In this document: one piece after another, positions 53,601 through 63,637 of the stretch | Position numbering within the stretch: the stretch's first letter is position 1 | Layout: every line of letters begins with the position of its first letter | Assembly: GCF_017744435.1 (NCBI RefSeq) | Contig: NZ_JAGIBG010000017.1 | Span: forward strand, 1-64,000 | Direction of reading: 5' to 3' | DNA length: 64,000 bases | Origin: Pseudomonas sp. | Lineage (GTDB): Bacteria; Pseudomonadota; Gammaproteobacteria; Pseudomonadales; Pseudomonadaceae | Position numbers and translations under genes: made by a program | The notes under the pieces: generated by a model | The model's database searches: none | Seen by the model: the letters and a program-made list of their open reading frames with translations, nothing else | Told to the model about the DNA's origin: nothing

Positions 53601-54739
53601 GACCGCAGTACCACGCCGCTGTCGTCTTCCCACCACACGTACACTTCATCGCCCCAGGTCGGGCGTGCGCCCTGGCGCTCGGTGTTGGCGACGAACGACT
53701 GGACGATCTTGCCGCTTGGCAGCTCGACGTAGAACACCGAGTGGCCGCCCAGGTAAGCGATGTCGTGGACCTTGCCGCGCGACCAGTTGTGCTCGCAGGT
53801 CGGTTGCTGGGAGGTGACCAGCATTTTCTCCGGGCGCAGGGCGTAGGTGATGTGCTTGTCTTCCACCGAGGTGGTGATGCCGTGGCCGACGTAGATCTTG
53901 CGCTCCAGTTCCGGGCTGGCAATGATCGCGTGGCCTTCGGCGTCGTCGACCACTTCACCGTCGAACAGGTTGACGTTACCGATGAATTCGCACACCAGGC
54001 GGCTGGTCGGGGTCTCGTAGATATCCACCGGCGAGCCGATCTGGGCGATCCAGCCCAGGTGCATGATGGCGATGCGCTGGGCCATGGTCATGGCCTCTTC
54101 CTGGTCGTGGGTCACCATCACGCAGGTCACGCCTACGCGCTCGATGATTTCCACCAGTTCCAGCTGCATCTGCGAACGCAGTTTCTTGTCCAGCGCGCCC
54201 ATCGGCTCGTCGAGCAACAGCAGCTTGGGGCGCTTGGCCAGGGAACGGGCCAGGGCCACCCGCTGGCGCTGGCCACCGGAGAGCTGGTGTGGCTTGCGCT
54301 TGGCGTACTGGGTCATGTGTACCAGCTTGAGCATCTCGGCCACGCGGGCGTCGATCTCGGCCTTGGGCATCTTGTCCTGCTGCAGGCCGAAGGCGATGTT
54401 CTGCGCCACGGTCATGTGCGGGAACAGCGCGTAGGACTGGAACATCATGTTGATCGGCCGCTCGTACGGCGGCATATCGGTGATGTCGACGCCATCGAGG
54501 AAGATCCGTCCTTCAGTCGGGCGCTCGAAACCTGCCAGCATACGCAGCAAGGTCGATTTGCCGGAACCGGAGCCACCCAGCAGGGCGAAGATCTCGCCTT
54601 TGCGGATTTCCAGGGACACATCGTCCACGGCGATCGTTTCGTCGAACTTTTTTGTAACCCGGTCGATCTTGACCAGCACCTGCTTGGGTTGCTGGCCACC
54701 CTCGAGGGCTTTTTTATAGGCACCGGAGGCAACTGCCAT
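53597..54739 (-). CDS. potG: polyamine ABC transporter, ATP-binding protein PotG
   Basis: A 380-residue ABC ATPase of the polyamine group. Walker A is LGGSGSGKST, the signature [15 protein letters not shown], Walker [15 protein letters not shown], and a C-terminal TOBE domain starts near residue 285. It powers PotHI with the periplasmic PotF proteins encoded upstream. The start at 54739 gives the family N-terminus. Confidence 0.94.
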   Translation of the reverse strand: MAVASGAYKKALEGGQQPKQVLVKIDRVTKKFDETIAVDDVSLEIRKGEIFALLGGSGSGKSTLLRMLAGFERPTEGRIFLDGVDITDMPPYERPINMMFQSYALFPHMTVAQNIAFGLQQDKMPKAEIDARVAEMLKLVHMTQYAKRKPHQLSGGQRQRVALARSLAKRPKLLLLDEPMGALDKKLRSQMQLELVEIIERVGVTCVMVTHDQEEAMTMAQRIAIMHLGWIAQIGSPVDIYETPTSRLVCEFIGNVNLFDGEVVDDAEGHAIIASPELERKIYVGHGITTSVEDKHITYALRPEKMLVTSQQPTCEHNWSRGKVHDIAYLGGHSVFYVELPSGKIVQSFVANTERQGARPTWGDEVYVWWEDDSGVVLRS

Positions 54740-54810
54740 GAGTGAAACTCCCAACAAGATTTTTGTGCCCGCGCGGCCTGTGTTCCAGGTACCGCAGCGG
54801 GTCTGGATAA

Positions 54811-56016
<1,206 letters not shown>

Positions 56017-56078
56017 TCAACAATTGCCATTCACTGGCTCTGGGCCGGAAAACCCCGGCCCAGAGGTCACGCATCGGG

Positions 56079-57176
56079 TTATTTGCCCGATTTGATCTTG
56101 GTCCAGCTACGGGTGATGTCACGCTGAACCTTGGCATCCGGTGCAGCAATGGCATACAGCTGTTTCTTCACGTCAGCGGGTGGATAGATGCTCGGGTCGC
56201 TGGTGATGGCCTTGTCGACCAGCGGCGTAGCGGCCTCGTTGCCGTTCGGGAAACGCACGGCGTTGGTGATTTCAGCCATGACTTCCGGCTGCATCAGGAA
56301 GTCCATGAACTTGTAGGCAGCTTCCTTGTGCTCGGCATCTTTAGGGATGGCGACCATGTCGTAGAAGGTACCGGCGCCTTCTTTCGGAATGATGTAGTCC
56401 ACTTTGACCTTGTCGCCGGCTTCGTGGGCGCGAGCCTTGGCCTGCTCGACGTCACCCGAATAACCGACGGCCACGCAGATGTTGCCGTTGGCCAGGTCGC
56501 CAATGTACTTGGACGAGTGGAAGTAGGTGATCGAAGGACGGACCTTGAGGAACAGGTCCTCGGCGGCCTTCAGGTCTTCCTTGCTGGTGCTGTTGCTCGG
56601 CTTGCCCAGGTAGTGCAGCGCGGCCGGGAGCATTTCGGTCGGGGCATCCAGGAAGCTCACGCCGCAGCTCTTGAGCTTGGCGATGTTCTCAGGCTTGAAC
56701 ACCACGTCCCACGAGTCGATCTTGTCCACGCCCAGCGCGGCCTTGACCTTCTCCGGGTTGTAGCCGATGCCGATCGAACCCCACATGTACGGGAAGGCGT
56801 GCTTGTTGTCCTTGTCGCTGGCGTCGCCTACGGCCTTGAGCAGGTCCTTGTCGAGGTTCTTCCAGTTAGGCAGCTTGGAGCGGTCCAGCTCCTCGTAGAC
56901 ACCAGCCTTGATCTGCTTGGCCAGGAAGTTGTTCGACGGCACGACGATGTCGTAGCCCGACTTGCCGGCCAGCAGTTTGGCTTCCAGGGTTTCGTTGCTG
57001 TCGAATACGTCGTACTTGACCTTGATACCGGTCTGCTTCTCGAACTTGGCGATGGTGTCCGGCGCGATGTAGTCAGACCAGTTGTAGACGTTCAACACAG
57101 TGTCGTCAGCCTGAACAGCGGTAGCCATGGCACCCATCAGGGAGGCGGCCAGCAACGTTTTGCCCATTTTATTCAT
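56079..57176 (-). CDS. potF: polyamine-binding periplasmic protein PotF (copy 2)
   Basis: A 365-residue paralogue of the downstream binding protein. The signal peptide ends near residue 23 (MATAVQA), followed by [20 protein letters not shown] and [21 protein letters not shown]. Both copies keep the CGVSFLD/CGVAFLD segment with a cysteine that likely forms a disulfide. It is separated from spuC by 169 bases containing a hairpin. The two copies presumably give the transporter separate putrescine and spermidine specificities, as SpuD and SpuE do. Confidence 0.92.
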   Translation of the reverse strand: MNKMGKTLLAASLMGAMATAVQADDTVLNVYNWSDYIAPDTIAKFEKQTGIKVKYDVFDSNETLEAKLLAGKSGYDIVVPSNNFLAKQIKAGVYEELDRSKLPNWKNLDKDLLKAVGDASDKDNKHAFPYMWGSIGIGYNPEKVKAALGVDKIDSWDVVFKPENIAKLKSCGVSFLDAPTEMLPAALHYLGKPSNSTSKEDLKAAEDLFLKVRPSITYFHSSKYIGDLANGNICVAVGYSGDVEQAKARAHEAGDKVKVDYIIPKEGAGTFYDMVAIPKDAEHKEAAYKFMDFLMQPEVMAEITNAVRFPNGNEAATPLVDKAITSDPSIYPPADVKKQLYAIAAPDAKVQRDITRSWTKIKSGK

Positions 57177-57272
57177 GCGTAATGCTCCAGAATTTTTATG
57201 TTAGCAACTGTCCAGCAGCCAGAACCCACGGTGCAGAGCGCGCGGCGACTGAAACAACCGCTAGTCTGGCAA

Positions 57273-57312
57273 GTTACAAGGCTCTGTTTCAAGGAAAGCA
57301 GGGCCTTGTAAC
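57273..57312 (-). terminator. 14-base hairpin between spuC and potF copy 2
   Basis: Arms GTTACAAGGCTCTG (57273-57286) and CAGGGCCTTGTAAC (57299-57312) pair with one mismatch around a 12-base loop. No T tract follows, so this could be an attenuator, an RNA processing site or an operator for the potF genes rather than a simple terminator. Confidence 0.45.
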
Positions 57313-57345
57313 GACTTAATGTCACATCGCTAGCCTAGCAAATGA

Positions 57346-58707
57346 TTATCGAATCGCTTCCAGCGTCAAATCGAGGCATTTGCGCGCCTTTTCCACCAAC
57401 TCGTCGATCTCCTGATGGCTGATCACCAGCGGTGGCGCGATGATCATCGTGTCGCCGACCGCACGCATGATCAGGCCGTTCTCGAAGCAGAAGTTGCGGC
57501 AGACCATGCCGACACCTTTGCCCTCGTAACGGCTGCGGGTCGCCTTGTCCTTGACCAGCTCGATTGCACCGAGCATGCCCAGGCCACGTACCTCGCCAAC
57601 CAGTGGGTGGTCCTGCAGCTCACGCAAACGCTTTTGCAAATACGGTGCCGCTTCCGTACGCGCCTTCTCGACGATCTTCTCGTCGCGCAGGATGCGCAGG
57701 TTTTCCAGGCCCACCGCTGCCGCCACCGGGTGGCCGGAATAGGTGAAGCCGTGGTTGAAATCACCGCCTTCGCTGAGCACCTTGGCCACCTTGTCACGCA
57801 CGATTACACCGCCCATGGGGATGTAGCCGGAAGTGAGGCCCTTGGCGATGGTCATCAGGTCGGGCTTGAGGTCGTAGTAATCGGAGCCGAACCACTCGCC
57901 GGTGCGGCCGAAACCGCAGATCACTTCGTCGGCGACGAACAGGATGTCGTACTTGGCCAGGATTTCCTTGACCTTCGGCCAGTAGGTTTCCGGCGGAATG
58001 ATCACCCCACCGGCGCCCTGGATCGGCTCGGCGATGAACGCGGCGACGTTGTCTTCGCCGACTTCGAGAATCTTCTTCTCCAGTTGCTCGGCAGCCCAGA
58101 CGCCGAACTCGTCCGAGCTCATGTCACCGCCTTCGCCGAACCAGTACGGCTGCGGAATATGCACGATGCCCGGGATCGGCAGGCCGCCCTGCTCGTGCAT
58201 GCCGCTCATGCCACCCAGGCACGCACCGGCGAAGGTGGAGCCGTGGTAGCCGTTGATGCGGCCGATCATGGTCTGCTTGTGCGGCTTGCCCTTCAGCGCC
58301 CAGTAGTGGCGGACCATGCGCAGCACGGTGTCGTTGCCTTCGGAGCCGGAGCCGGTGAAGAACACATGGGTCATGCCTTCCGGCGCCACGTCGGTGATCG
58401 CCTTGGCCAACTCCAGGGCTGGCGGGTGAGCGGTCTGGAAGAACAGGTTGTAGTACGGCAGCTCGCGCATCTGCTTTTCTGCCGCCTGCACCAGTTCTTC
58501 ACGGCCATAGCCGACCGCCACGCACCACAGGCCGGCCATGCCGTCGAGGATCTTGTTCCCCTCGCTGTCCCACAAATGCACACCCTGCGCCTTGGTGATG
58601 ATGCGCGGCCCCTTCTCCTTCAACTGCTTGTAGTCAGAGAAGGGTGCAAGGTGGTGCTCGCCGCTCAGGTTCTGCCATTCACGGGTTTGCGGGTTGTTGA
58701 CGCTCAT
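57346..58707 (-). CDS. spuC: putrescine (polyamine):pyruvate aminotransferase
   Basis: A 453-residue class III PLP aminotransferase. The PLP-binding lysine is K289 in MTIAKGLTSGYIPMGG, the preceding FVADEVICGFGRTG holds the PLP aspartate, and HGFTYSGHPVAAA is the usual active-site segment. SpuC moves the amino group of putrescine (and cadaverine) to pyruvate, giving aminobutanal and alanine. The location between the gamma-glutamylpolyamine ligase and the polyamine importer matches the spu cluster. The ATG at 58707 is the family start. Confidence 0.93.
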   Translation of the reverse strand: MSVNNPQTREWQNLSGEHHLAPFSDYKQLKEKGPRIITKAQGVHLWDSEGNKILDGMAGLWCVAVGYGREELVQAAEKQMRELPYYNLFFQTAHPPALELAKAITDVAPEGMTHVFFTGSGSEGNDTVLRMVRHYWALKGKPHKQTMIGRINGYHGSTFAGACLGGMSGMHEQGGLPIPGIVHIPQPYWFGEGGDMSSDEFGVWAAEQLEKKILEVGEDNVAAFIAEPIQGAGGVIIPPETYWPKVKEILAKYDILFVADEVICGFGRTGEWFGSDYYDLKPDLMTIAKGLTSGYIPMGGVIVRDKVAKVLSEGGDFNHGFTYSGHPVAAAVGLENLRILRDEKIVEKARTEAAPYLQKRLRELQDHPLVGEVRGLGMLGAIELVKDKATRSRYEGKGVGMVCRNFCFENGLIMRAVGDTMIIAPPLVISHQEIDELVEKARKCLDLTLEAIR

Positions 58708-58753
58708 GTGCCTCTCCATTTTCCGGCGGCCGCACCGGCGGCCTCAGGGTTGA

Positions 58754-60112
58754 TCAGACAGCGAATAGCAGGAATTCACGCTCCCACGAGCTGATGACGC
58801 GCTTGAAGTTCTCGTGCTCTGCGCGTTTGGTCGCGACATAGCCGGTGATGAACTTCTTGCCCAGGTATTGCACCAGTGCACGGCTGTTTTCCATGCGCTC
58901 GAGGGCGTCCTCGATGGTCAGCGGCAGGCGCAGGTTGCGGCGTTCGTAGCCACGGCCCTGGACCGGCGCGCTGGCGTCAATGCCCTCGACCATGCCGATA
59001 TAGCCGCACAGCAGGCTGGCGGCGATGGCCAGGTAAGGGTTGGCATCGGCACCCGGCAGGCGGTTCTCGACGCGACGGTTCTGCGGGCCGGCATCCGGTA
59101 CACGCAGGCCAACGGTGCGGTTCTCCTCGCCCCACTCGACGTTCACTGGCGCCGAGGTGTCGGGCAGGAAGCGGCGGAACGAGTTGACGTTGGGGGCGAA
59201 CAGCGGCAGCGCTTCGGGGATGAACTTCTGCAGGCCACCGATGTGGTGCAGGAACAGCTCGCTCATGCTGCCGTCTTCATTACTGAAGATGTTCTTGCCG
59301 GTGGCCACGTCGACCACGCTCTGGTGCAGGTGCATGGCGCTGCCCGGCTCGCCGGTCATCGGCTTGGCCATGAAGGTGGCAGCCACGTTGTGCTTGAGCG
59401 CGGCCTCGCGCATGGTGCGCTTGAACACCAGGATCTGGTCGGCCAGGTGCAGGGCGTCGCCATGACGGAAGTTGATTTCCATCTGCGCCGTGCCGTCTTC
59501 GTGGATCAGCGTGTCGAGGTCCAGGCGCTGCAGTTCGCACCAGTCGTAGACGTCTTCGAACAACGGGTCGAATTCGTTGGCGGCTTCGATCGAGAACGAC
59601 TGGCGGCCGGTTTCCGGGCGGCCAGAGCGACCCACCGGCGGCTGCAGCGGGAAGTCCGGGTCTTCGCTGCGCTTGGTCAGGTAGAACTCCATCTCTGGCG
59701 CGACGATCGGCTGCCAGCCCTTGTCGGCGTAGAGCTTGAGGACTTTCTTCAGCACGTTGCGCGGCGACAGTTCGACCGGGTTGCCCTTCTTGTCGTAGGT
59801 GTCGTGGATCACCTGAGCGGTCGGCTCGATGGCCCACGGCACCAGGAATACGGCGTCCTGGTCGGGGCGGCAGATCATGTCGATGTCGGCCGGGTCGAGC
59901 AGGTCGTAATAGATGTCATCGTCGACATAGTCGCCGGTCACGGTCTGCAGCAGCACGCTCTCGGGCAGGCGCATGCCTTTTTCGGCGATGAATTTGTTGG
60001 TCGGCGAGATCTTGCCGCGGGTGATGCCGGTCAGGTCGCTGATCAGGCATTCGACTTCGGTGATCTTGTGCTCTTTCAACCAATCGGTGAGCTGGTCGAG
60101 GTTGTTACTCAT
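58754..60112 (-). CDS. spuB: gamma-glutamylpolyamine synthetase (glutamine-synthetase-like), SpuB type
   Basis: A 452-residue glutamine-synthetase-fold ligase. It has the N-terminal beta-grasp (VECLISDLTGITRGKISP), MEFYLTKRSEDPDFPL with catalytic acids, the ATP-site MTGEPGSAMHLHQSV and the ENRTVGLRVPDAGPQNRRVENRLPG region split around the arginines. Such enzymes attach glutamate to putrescine or other polyamines instead of ammonia. First gene of the minus-strand spu/pot group, 46 bases upstream of spuC. Confidence 0.9.
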   Translation of the reverse strand: MSNNLDQLTDWLKEHKITEVECLISDLTGITRGKISPTNKFIAEKGMRLPESVLLQTVTGDYVDDDIYYDLLDPADIDMICRPDQDAVFLVPWAIEPTAQVIHDTYDKKGNPVELSPRNVLKKVLKLYADKGWQPIVAPEMEFYLTKRSEDPDFPLQPPVGRSGRPETGRQSFSIEAANEFDPLFEDVYDWCELQRLDLDTLIHEDGTAQMEINFRHGDALHLADQILVFKRTMREAALKHNVAATFMAKPMTGEPGSAMHLHQSVVDVATGKNIFSNEDGSMSELFLHHIGGLQKFIPEALPLFAPNVNSFRRFLPDTSAPVNVEWGEENRTVGLRVPDAGPQNRRVENRLPGADANPYLAIAASLLCGYIGMVEGIDASAPVQGRGYERRNLRLPLTIEDALERMENSRALVQYLGKKFITGYVATKRAEHENFKRVISSWEREFLLFAV

Positions 60113-60686
60113 AAATACCTCAGGAGGTAAGGTGGTCCGCGCCCTGATTCTGGATGGAGTAGATTGCTAAAGCAAAAACCCACGCGCAGGCGCACTGTGG
60201 ATACACTGAAAACAAGCGTGTCCGTAGTGGAATCAAAGGGCAGGAATACGAGAAGAGCAACGAAAAAGCGTTACGAGGTGTGGTCCAGAGGCGCAAAGCG
60301 TCAATTATTGCGGCCATGCAGGCCACAGCTCGACCGATGCGTGCGGGAACGGCAGGGATACCCGACTGCACTGCGCAGGCAGCGCGTTCAGGTCGCGACA
60401 AGCGGACCATGTGACCCTCGTATTATTGTGTTCTGGGTTGAGTCCGAGCTTAGCCTTGTTAAATTTTTTACACAACACCTCCGTAAAAAATAAAACACGG
60501 CGTGTCGGAGATAGCCCTTTGCGGGGGAAATAGCGGATAATGGCACGCCCCGATATGCAGCAAATCTGCCGTCGATGTGCCATTTCGAGGCATCATGGGG
60601 TTGGCTTGACATCAGTTTGTCTTTTCGATTGACTGGTCCTGCAAGCCCCCCTTGATTGATATTTTTAACAACAAAGGTGTTGCATC
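60113..60686. promoter_or_regulatory. 574-base divergent control region between the two ligase genes
   Basis: No convincing gene lies here. An AGGAGG sequence at 60121 serves neither neighbour in the right orientation. A 9-base dyad ATTTTTTAC (60463-60471) / GTAAAAAAT (60483-60491) lies near the middle, and TTGACA at 60606-60611 with a weak TTGACT 17 bases on could be the plus-strand promoter. The region is long enough for several regulator sites or a small RNA; none is recognisable. Confidence 0.45.
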
Positions 60687-62063
60687 ATGTCGGTACCCCC
60701 GCGTGCCGTTCAGCTTAACGAAGCGAACGCGTTCCTTAAGGAACATCCTGAGGTTCTCTACGTTGACCTTCTGATTGCAGATATGAATGGTGTGGTGCGT
60801 GGCAAGCGCATTGAGCGCACCAGCCTCCACAAGGTTTACGAGAAAGGCATCAACCTGCCTGCCTCCCTCTTCGCCCTGGACATCAACGGTTCCACCGTCG
60901 AAAGCACCGGGCTGGGCCTGGACATCGGCGATGCTGACCGCATCTGCTACCCGATCCCCGGCACCCTCTCCAACGAACCCTGGCAGAAGCGCCCGACCGC
61001 ACAGCTGCTGATGACCATGCACGAACTCGAAGGCGAGCCGTTCTTCGCCGACCCGCGCGAAGTGCTGCGTCAGGTGGTGAGCAAGTTCACCGAAATGGGC
61101 CTGACCATCTGCGCCGCGTTCGAGCTGGAGTTCTACCTGATCGACCAGGAGAACGTGAACGGCCGCCCGCAGCCGCCACGCTCGCCAATCTCGGGCAAGC
61201 GCCCACAGTCGACCCAGGTGTACCTGATCGACGACCTCGACGAATATGCCGACTGCCTGCAGGACATCCTCGAAGGCGCGAAAGAGCAAGGCATCCCGGC
61301 CGACGCCATCGTCAAGGAAAGCGCCCCGGCGCAGTTCGAAGTCAACCTGCACCACGTCGCCGACCCGCTCAAGGCCTGTGACTACGCGGTACTGCTCAAG
61401 CGGTTGATCAAGAACATTGCCTACGACCATGAAATGGACACCACTTTCATGGCCAAGCCCTACCCGGGCCAGGCTGGCAACGGCCTGCATGTACACATTT
61501 CCGTGCTGGACAAAGATGGCAACAACATCTTCACCAGCGAGGATCCCGAGCAGAACGCCGCGCTGCGTCACGCGATCGGCGGTGTGCTCGAGACCCTGCC
61601 CGCGTCCATGGCTTTCCTCTGCCCGAACGTCAACTCGTACCGCCGCTTCGGTGCACAGTTCTACGTGCCGAACGCACCGAGCTGGGGCCTGGACAACCGC
61701 ACCGTGGCCCTTCGCGTGCCGACCGGCTCGCCGGACGCCGTGCGCATCGAACACCGCGTGGCCGGTGCCGACGCCAACCCGTACCTGATGATGGCTGCCG
61801 TACTGGCAGGCGTGCACCATGGCCTGACCAACAAGGTCGAGCCAGGTGAGCCGATCGAAGGCAACTCGTACGAGCAGCTGGAGCAGAGCCTGCCGAACAA
61901 CCTGCGCGATGCCCTGCGCGAGCTGGACGACAGCGAGATCCTGAACAAGTACATCGATCCGAAGTACATCGACATCTTCGTCGCGTGCAAGGAGAGCGAG
62001 CTGGAGGAGTTCGAGCACTCGATCTCCGACCTCGAGTACAACTGGTATCTGCATACCGTGTAA
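60687..62063 (+). CDS. spuI: gamma-glutamylpolyamine synthetase paralogue (glutamine-synthetase-like), SpuI type
   Basis: A 458-residue glutamine-synthetase-fold ligase divergent from spuB. Landmarks are DLLIADMNGVVRGKRI, FELEFYLIDQENVNG, KPYPGQAGNGLHVHISV and LDNRTVALRVPTGSPDAVRIE (split around the arginines). In P. aeruginosa SpuI has an analogous divergent position and acts in gamma-glutamylation of diamines. It shares only moderate similarity with SpuB, so the two probably have different amine preferences. A strong terminator follows. Confidence 0.88.
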   Translation: MSVPPRAVQLNEANAFLKEHPEVLYVDLLIADMNGVVRGKRIERTSLHKVYEKGINLPASLFALDINGSTVESTGLGLDIGDADRICYPIPGTLSNEPWQKRPTAQLLMTMHELEGEPFFADPREVLRQVVSKFTEMGLTICAAFELEFYLIDQENVNGRPQPPRSPISGKRPQSTQVYLIDDLDEYADCLQDILEGAKEQGIPADAIVKESAPAQFEVNLHHVADPLKACDYAVLLKRLIKNIAYDHEMDTTFMAKPYPGQAGNGLHVHISVLDKDGNNIFTSEDPEQNAALRHAIGGVLETLPASMAFLCPNVNSYRRFGAQFYVPNAPSWGLDNRTVALRVPTGSPDAVRIEHRVAGADANPYLMMAAVLAGVHHGLTNKVEPGEPIEGNSYEQLEQSLPNNLRDALRELDDSEILNKYIDPKYIDIFVACKESELEEFEHSISDLEYNWYLHTV

Positions 62064-62065
62064 GC

Positions 62066-62096
62066 AAAAACGCCGCCCACAAGGGCGGCGTTTTTC
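62066..62096 (+). terminator. rho-independent terminator after spuI
   Basis: Stem AACGCCGCCC / GGGCGGCGTT around ACAA with A5 before and T5 after it, so it may also work in the minus direction. It starts two bases after the spuI stop codon. Confidence 0.94.
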
Positions 62097-62115
62097 ATTC
62101 CGGACCGCGTCGCCT

Positions 62116-62205
62116 GTTTCGCGGGCTTGCCCGCTCCCACAGGTACATCACAGGCTCAAGCATTGTGAGTATCCTGTGGGAGCGGGCGCGCCCGCGAAGA
62201 GGCCG
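62116..62205. repeat. REPIN (paired REP elements)
   Basis: Inverted REP copies (TGTTTCGCGGGCTTGCCCGC from 62115; GAGCGGGCGCGCCCGCGAAG to 62199) lie between the spuI terminator and the argA stop codon. Confidence 0.92.
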
Positions 62206-62213
62206 GTACAGGC

Positions 62214-63512
62214 TTACAACGATTTCTCGAAAATCTTCGAATTGCGCTGGTAGTTGTACAGCGAAGCCCTCGCAGCCGGCAGGCGCTCCACGCCGCTAGG
62301 CGCAAACCCGCGTTCACGGAACCAGTGCGCCGTACGCGTGGTCAGCACGAACAAGGTATTCAACCCCATCTGCCGCGCCCGCCCCTCGATGCGCTCAAGC
62401 AACTCATCCCCGCGCCCGCCATGGCGGTACTCCGGGTTCACCGCCAGGCACGCCAGTTCACCCGCCTGCGAATCGGCGATCGGATACAGCGCCGCACAGG
62501 CGATGATCATGCCCTCACGCTCGACCACGCTGAACTGCTCGATCTCACGCTCCAGCACCTCGCGCGAACGACGCACCAGAATGCCCTGTTCTTCCAGCGG
62601 GCTGATCAACTCCAGCAAGCCACCGACATCGTCGATGGTCGCCTCGCGCACCACCTCGAACTGCTCCTGCGACACCAGCGTGCCGCCACCTTCGCGAGTG
62701 AACAGCTCGGTCAGCAGCGCACCGTCCTCGGCATAACTGACGATATGGCTACGTGCCACGCCGCCTTTGCAGGCCTCGGCGGCGGCATCCAGCAGCTCGC
62801 CCTGATAATCGCTGCCCAGGCGCGCCAGGTGCGGGGCAATCTGCTGCGGGCGCAGCTCACGCACCAGCTTGCCGTTTTCATCCAGCAGGCCCGGCTCGGC
62901 TCCGAACAGCAGCAGCTTGTCGGCGCCCAGCTCGATGGCCGCACGCGTGGCGACGTCTTCGCAGGCCAGGTTGAAGATTTCGCCAGTGGGCGAGTAGCCC
63001 AGCGGCGACAGCAGCACGATGGAGCGCTCGTCGAGCAGGCGGCTGATGCCCTTGCGGTCGACCCGACGCACTTCGCCGGTGTGGTGGTAGTCCACCCCTT
63101 CAAGCACGCCGATCGGCCGTGCGGTGACCAGGTTGCCGGAGGCCACGCGCAGGCGCGAGCCCTGCATCGGTGAAGCGGCGATGTCCATCGACAGGCGCGC
63201 CTCAATGGCCAGGCGCAGGGCGCCGACGGCGTCGATCACGCAGTCCAGGGTGGCGGCATCGGTAATGCGCATGCCCCGGTGGTAGTGCGGGGTCAGGCCG
63301 CGGTCAGCCAGGCGGCTCTCGATCTGCGGGCGCGAGCCATGCACCAGCACCAGGCGCACACCCAGGCTGTGCAGCAGCACCAGGTCGTGAACGATGTTGC
63401 CGAAATTCGGGTGTTCAACGCCGTCACCGGGGAGCATCACCACGAAGGTGCAGTCGCGATGGGCATTGATGTACGGGGAGGCATGACGTAGCCAGTTGAC
63501 GTATTCGGGCAT
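62214..63512 (-). CDS. argA: N-acetylglutamate synthase
   Basis: A 432-residue enzyme that acetylates glutamate in arginine synthesis. The N-terminal amino-acid-kinase-like domain (VLVHGSRPQIESRL) binds arginine for feedback; the C-terminal GNAT domain (about residues 290-432; ACLAVNPEYRHGGRGDELLE) carries out acetyl transfer. The start at 63512 gives the family N-terminus PEYVNWLRHASPYINAH. Located just downstream of argE on the same strand, with 125 bases between. Confidence 0.95.
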   Translation of the reverse strand: MPEYVNWLRHASPYINAHRDCTFVVMLPGDGVEHPNFGNIVHDLVLLHSLGVRLVLVHGSRPQIESRLADRGLTPHYHRGMRITDAATLDCVIDAVGALRLAIEARLSMDIAASPMQGSRLRVASGNLVTARPIGVLEGVDYHHTGEVRRVDRKGISRLLDERSIVLLSPLGYSPTGEIFNLACEDVATRAAIELGADKLLLFGAEPGLLDENGKLVRELRPQQIAPHLARLGSDYQGELLDAAAEACKGGVARSHIVSYAEDGALLTELFTREGGGTLVSQEQFEVVREATIDDVGGLLELISPLEEQGILVRRSREVLEREIEQFSVVEREGMIIACAALYPIADSQAGELACLAVNPEYRHGGRGDELLERIEGRARQMGLNTLFVLTTRTAHWFRERGFAPSGVERLPAARASLYNYQRNSKIFEKSL

Positions 63513-63637
63513 GACAGGGCCTGTGGATAAAGTGGACGGAGAACGGTGAATCACACGGCGTTCAGGATCATCGTCGGAACAGGCTTGCGGTCACGCGCGG
63601 TCTCCTCTAGGCAAGAACGAATCAGCAGGGTGGACGT

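Noticed and set aside
60164..60493. 109-codon open frame in the spuB-spuI intergenic region
   Set aside because: It has basic, low-complexity content, no ribosome site and no family resemblance, and it lies across the probable control region.
60539..60558. Sigma-54-like TGGCAC...TGC upstream of spuI
   Set aside because: The GG and GC elements are 13 bases apart instead of 10, so it cannot be a functional -24/-12 promoter.
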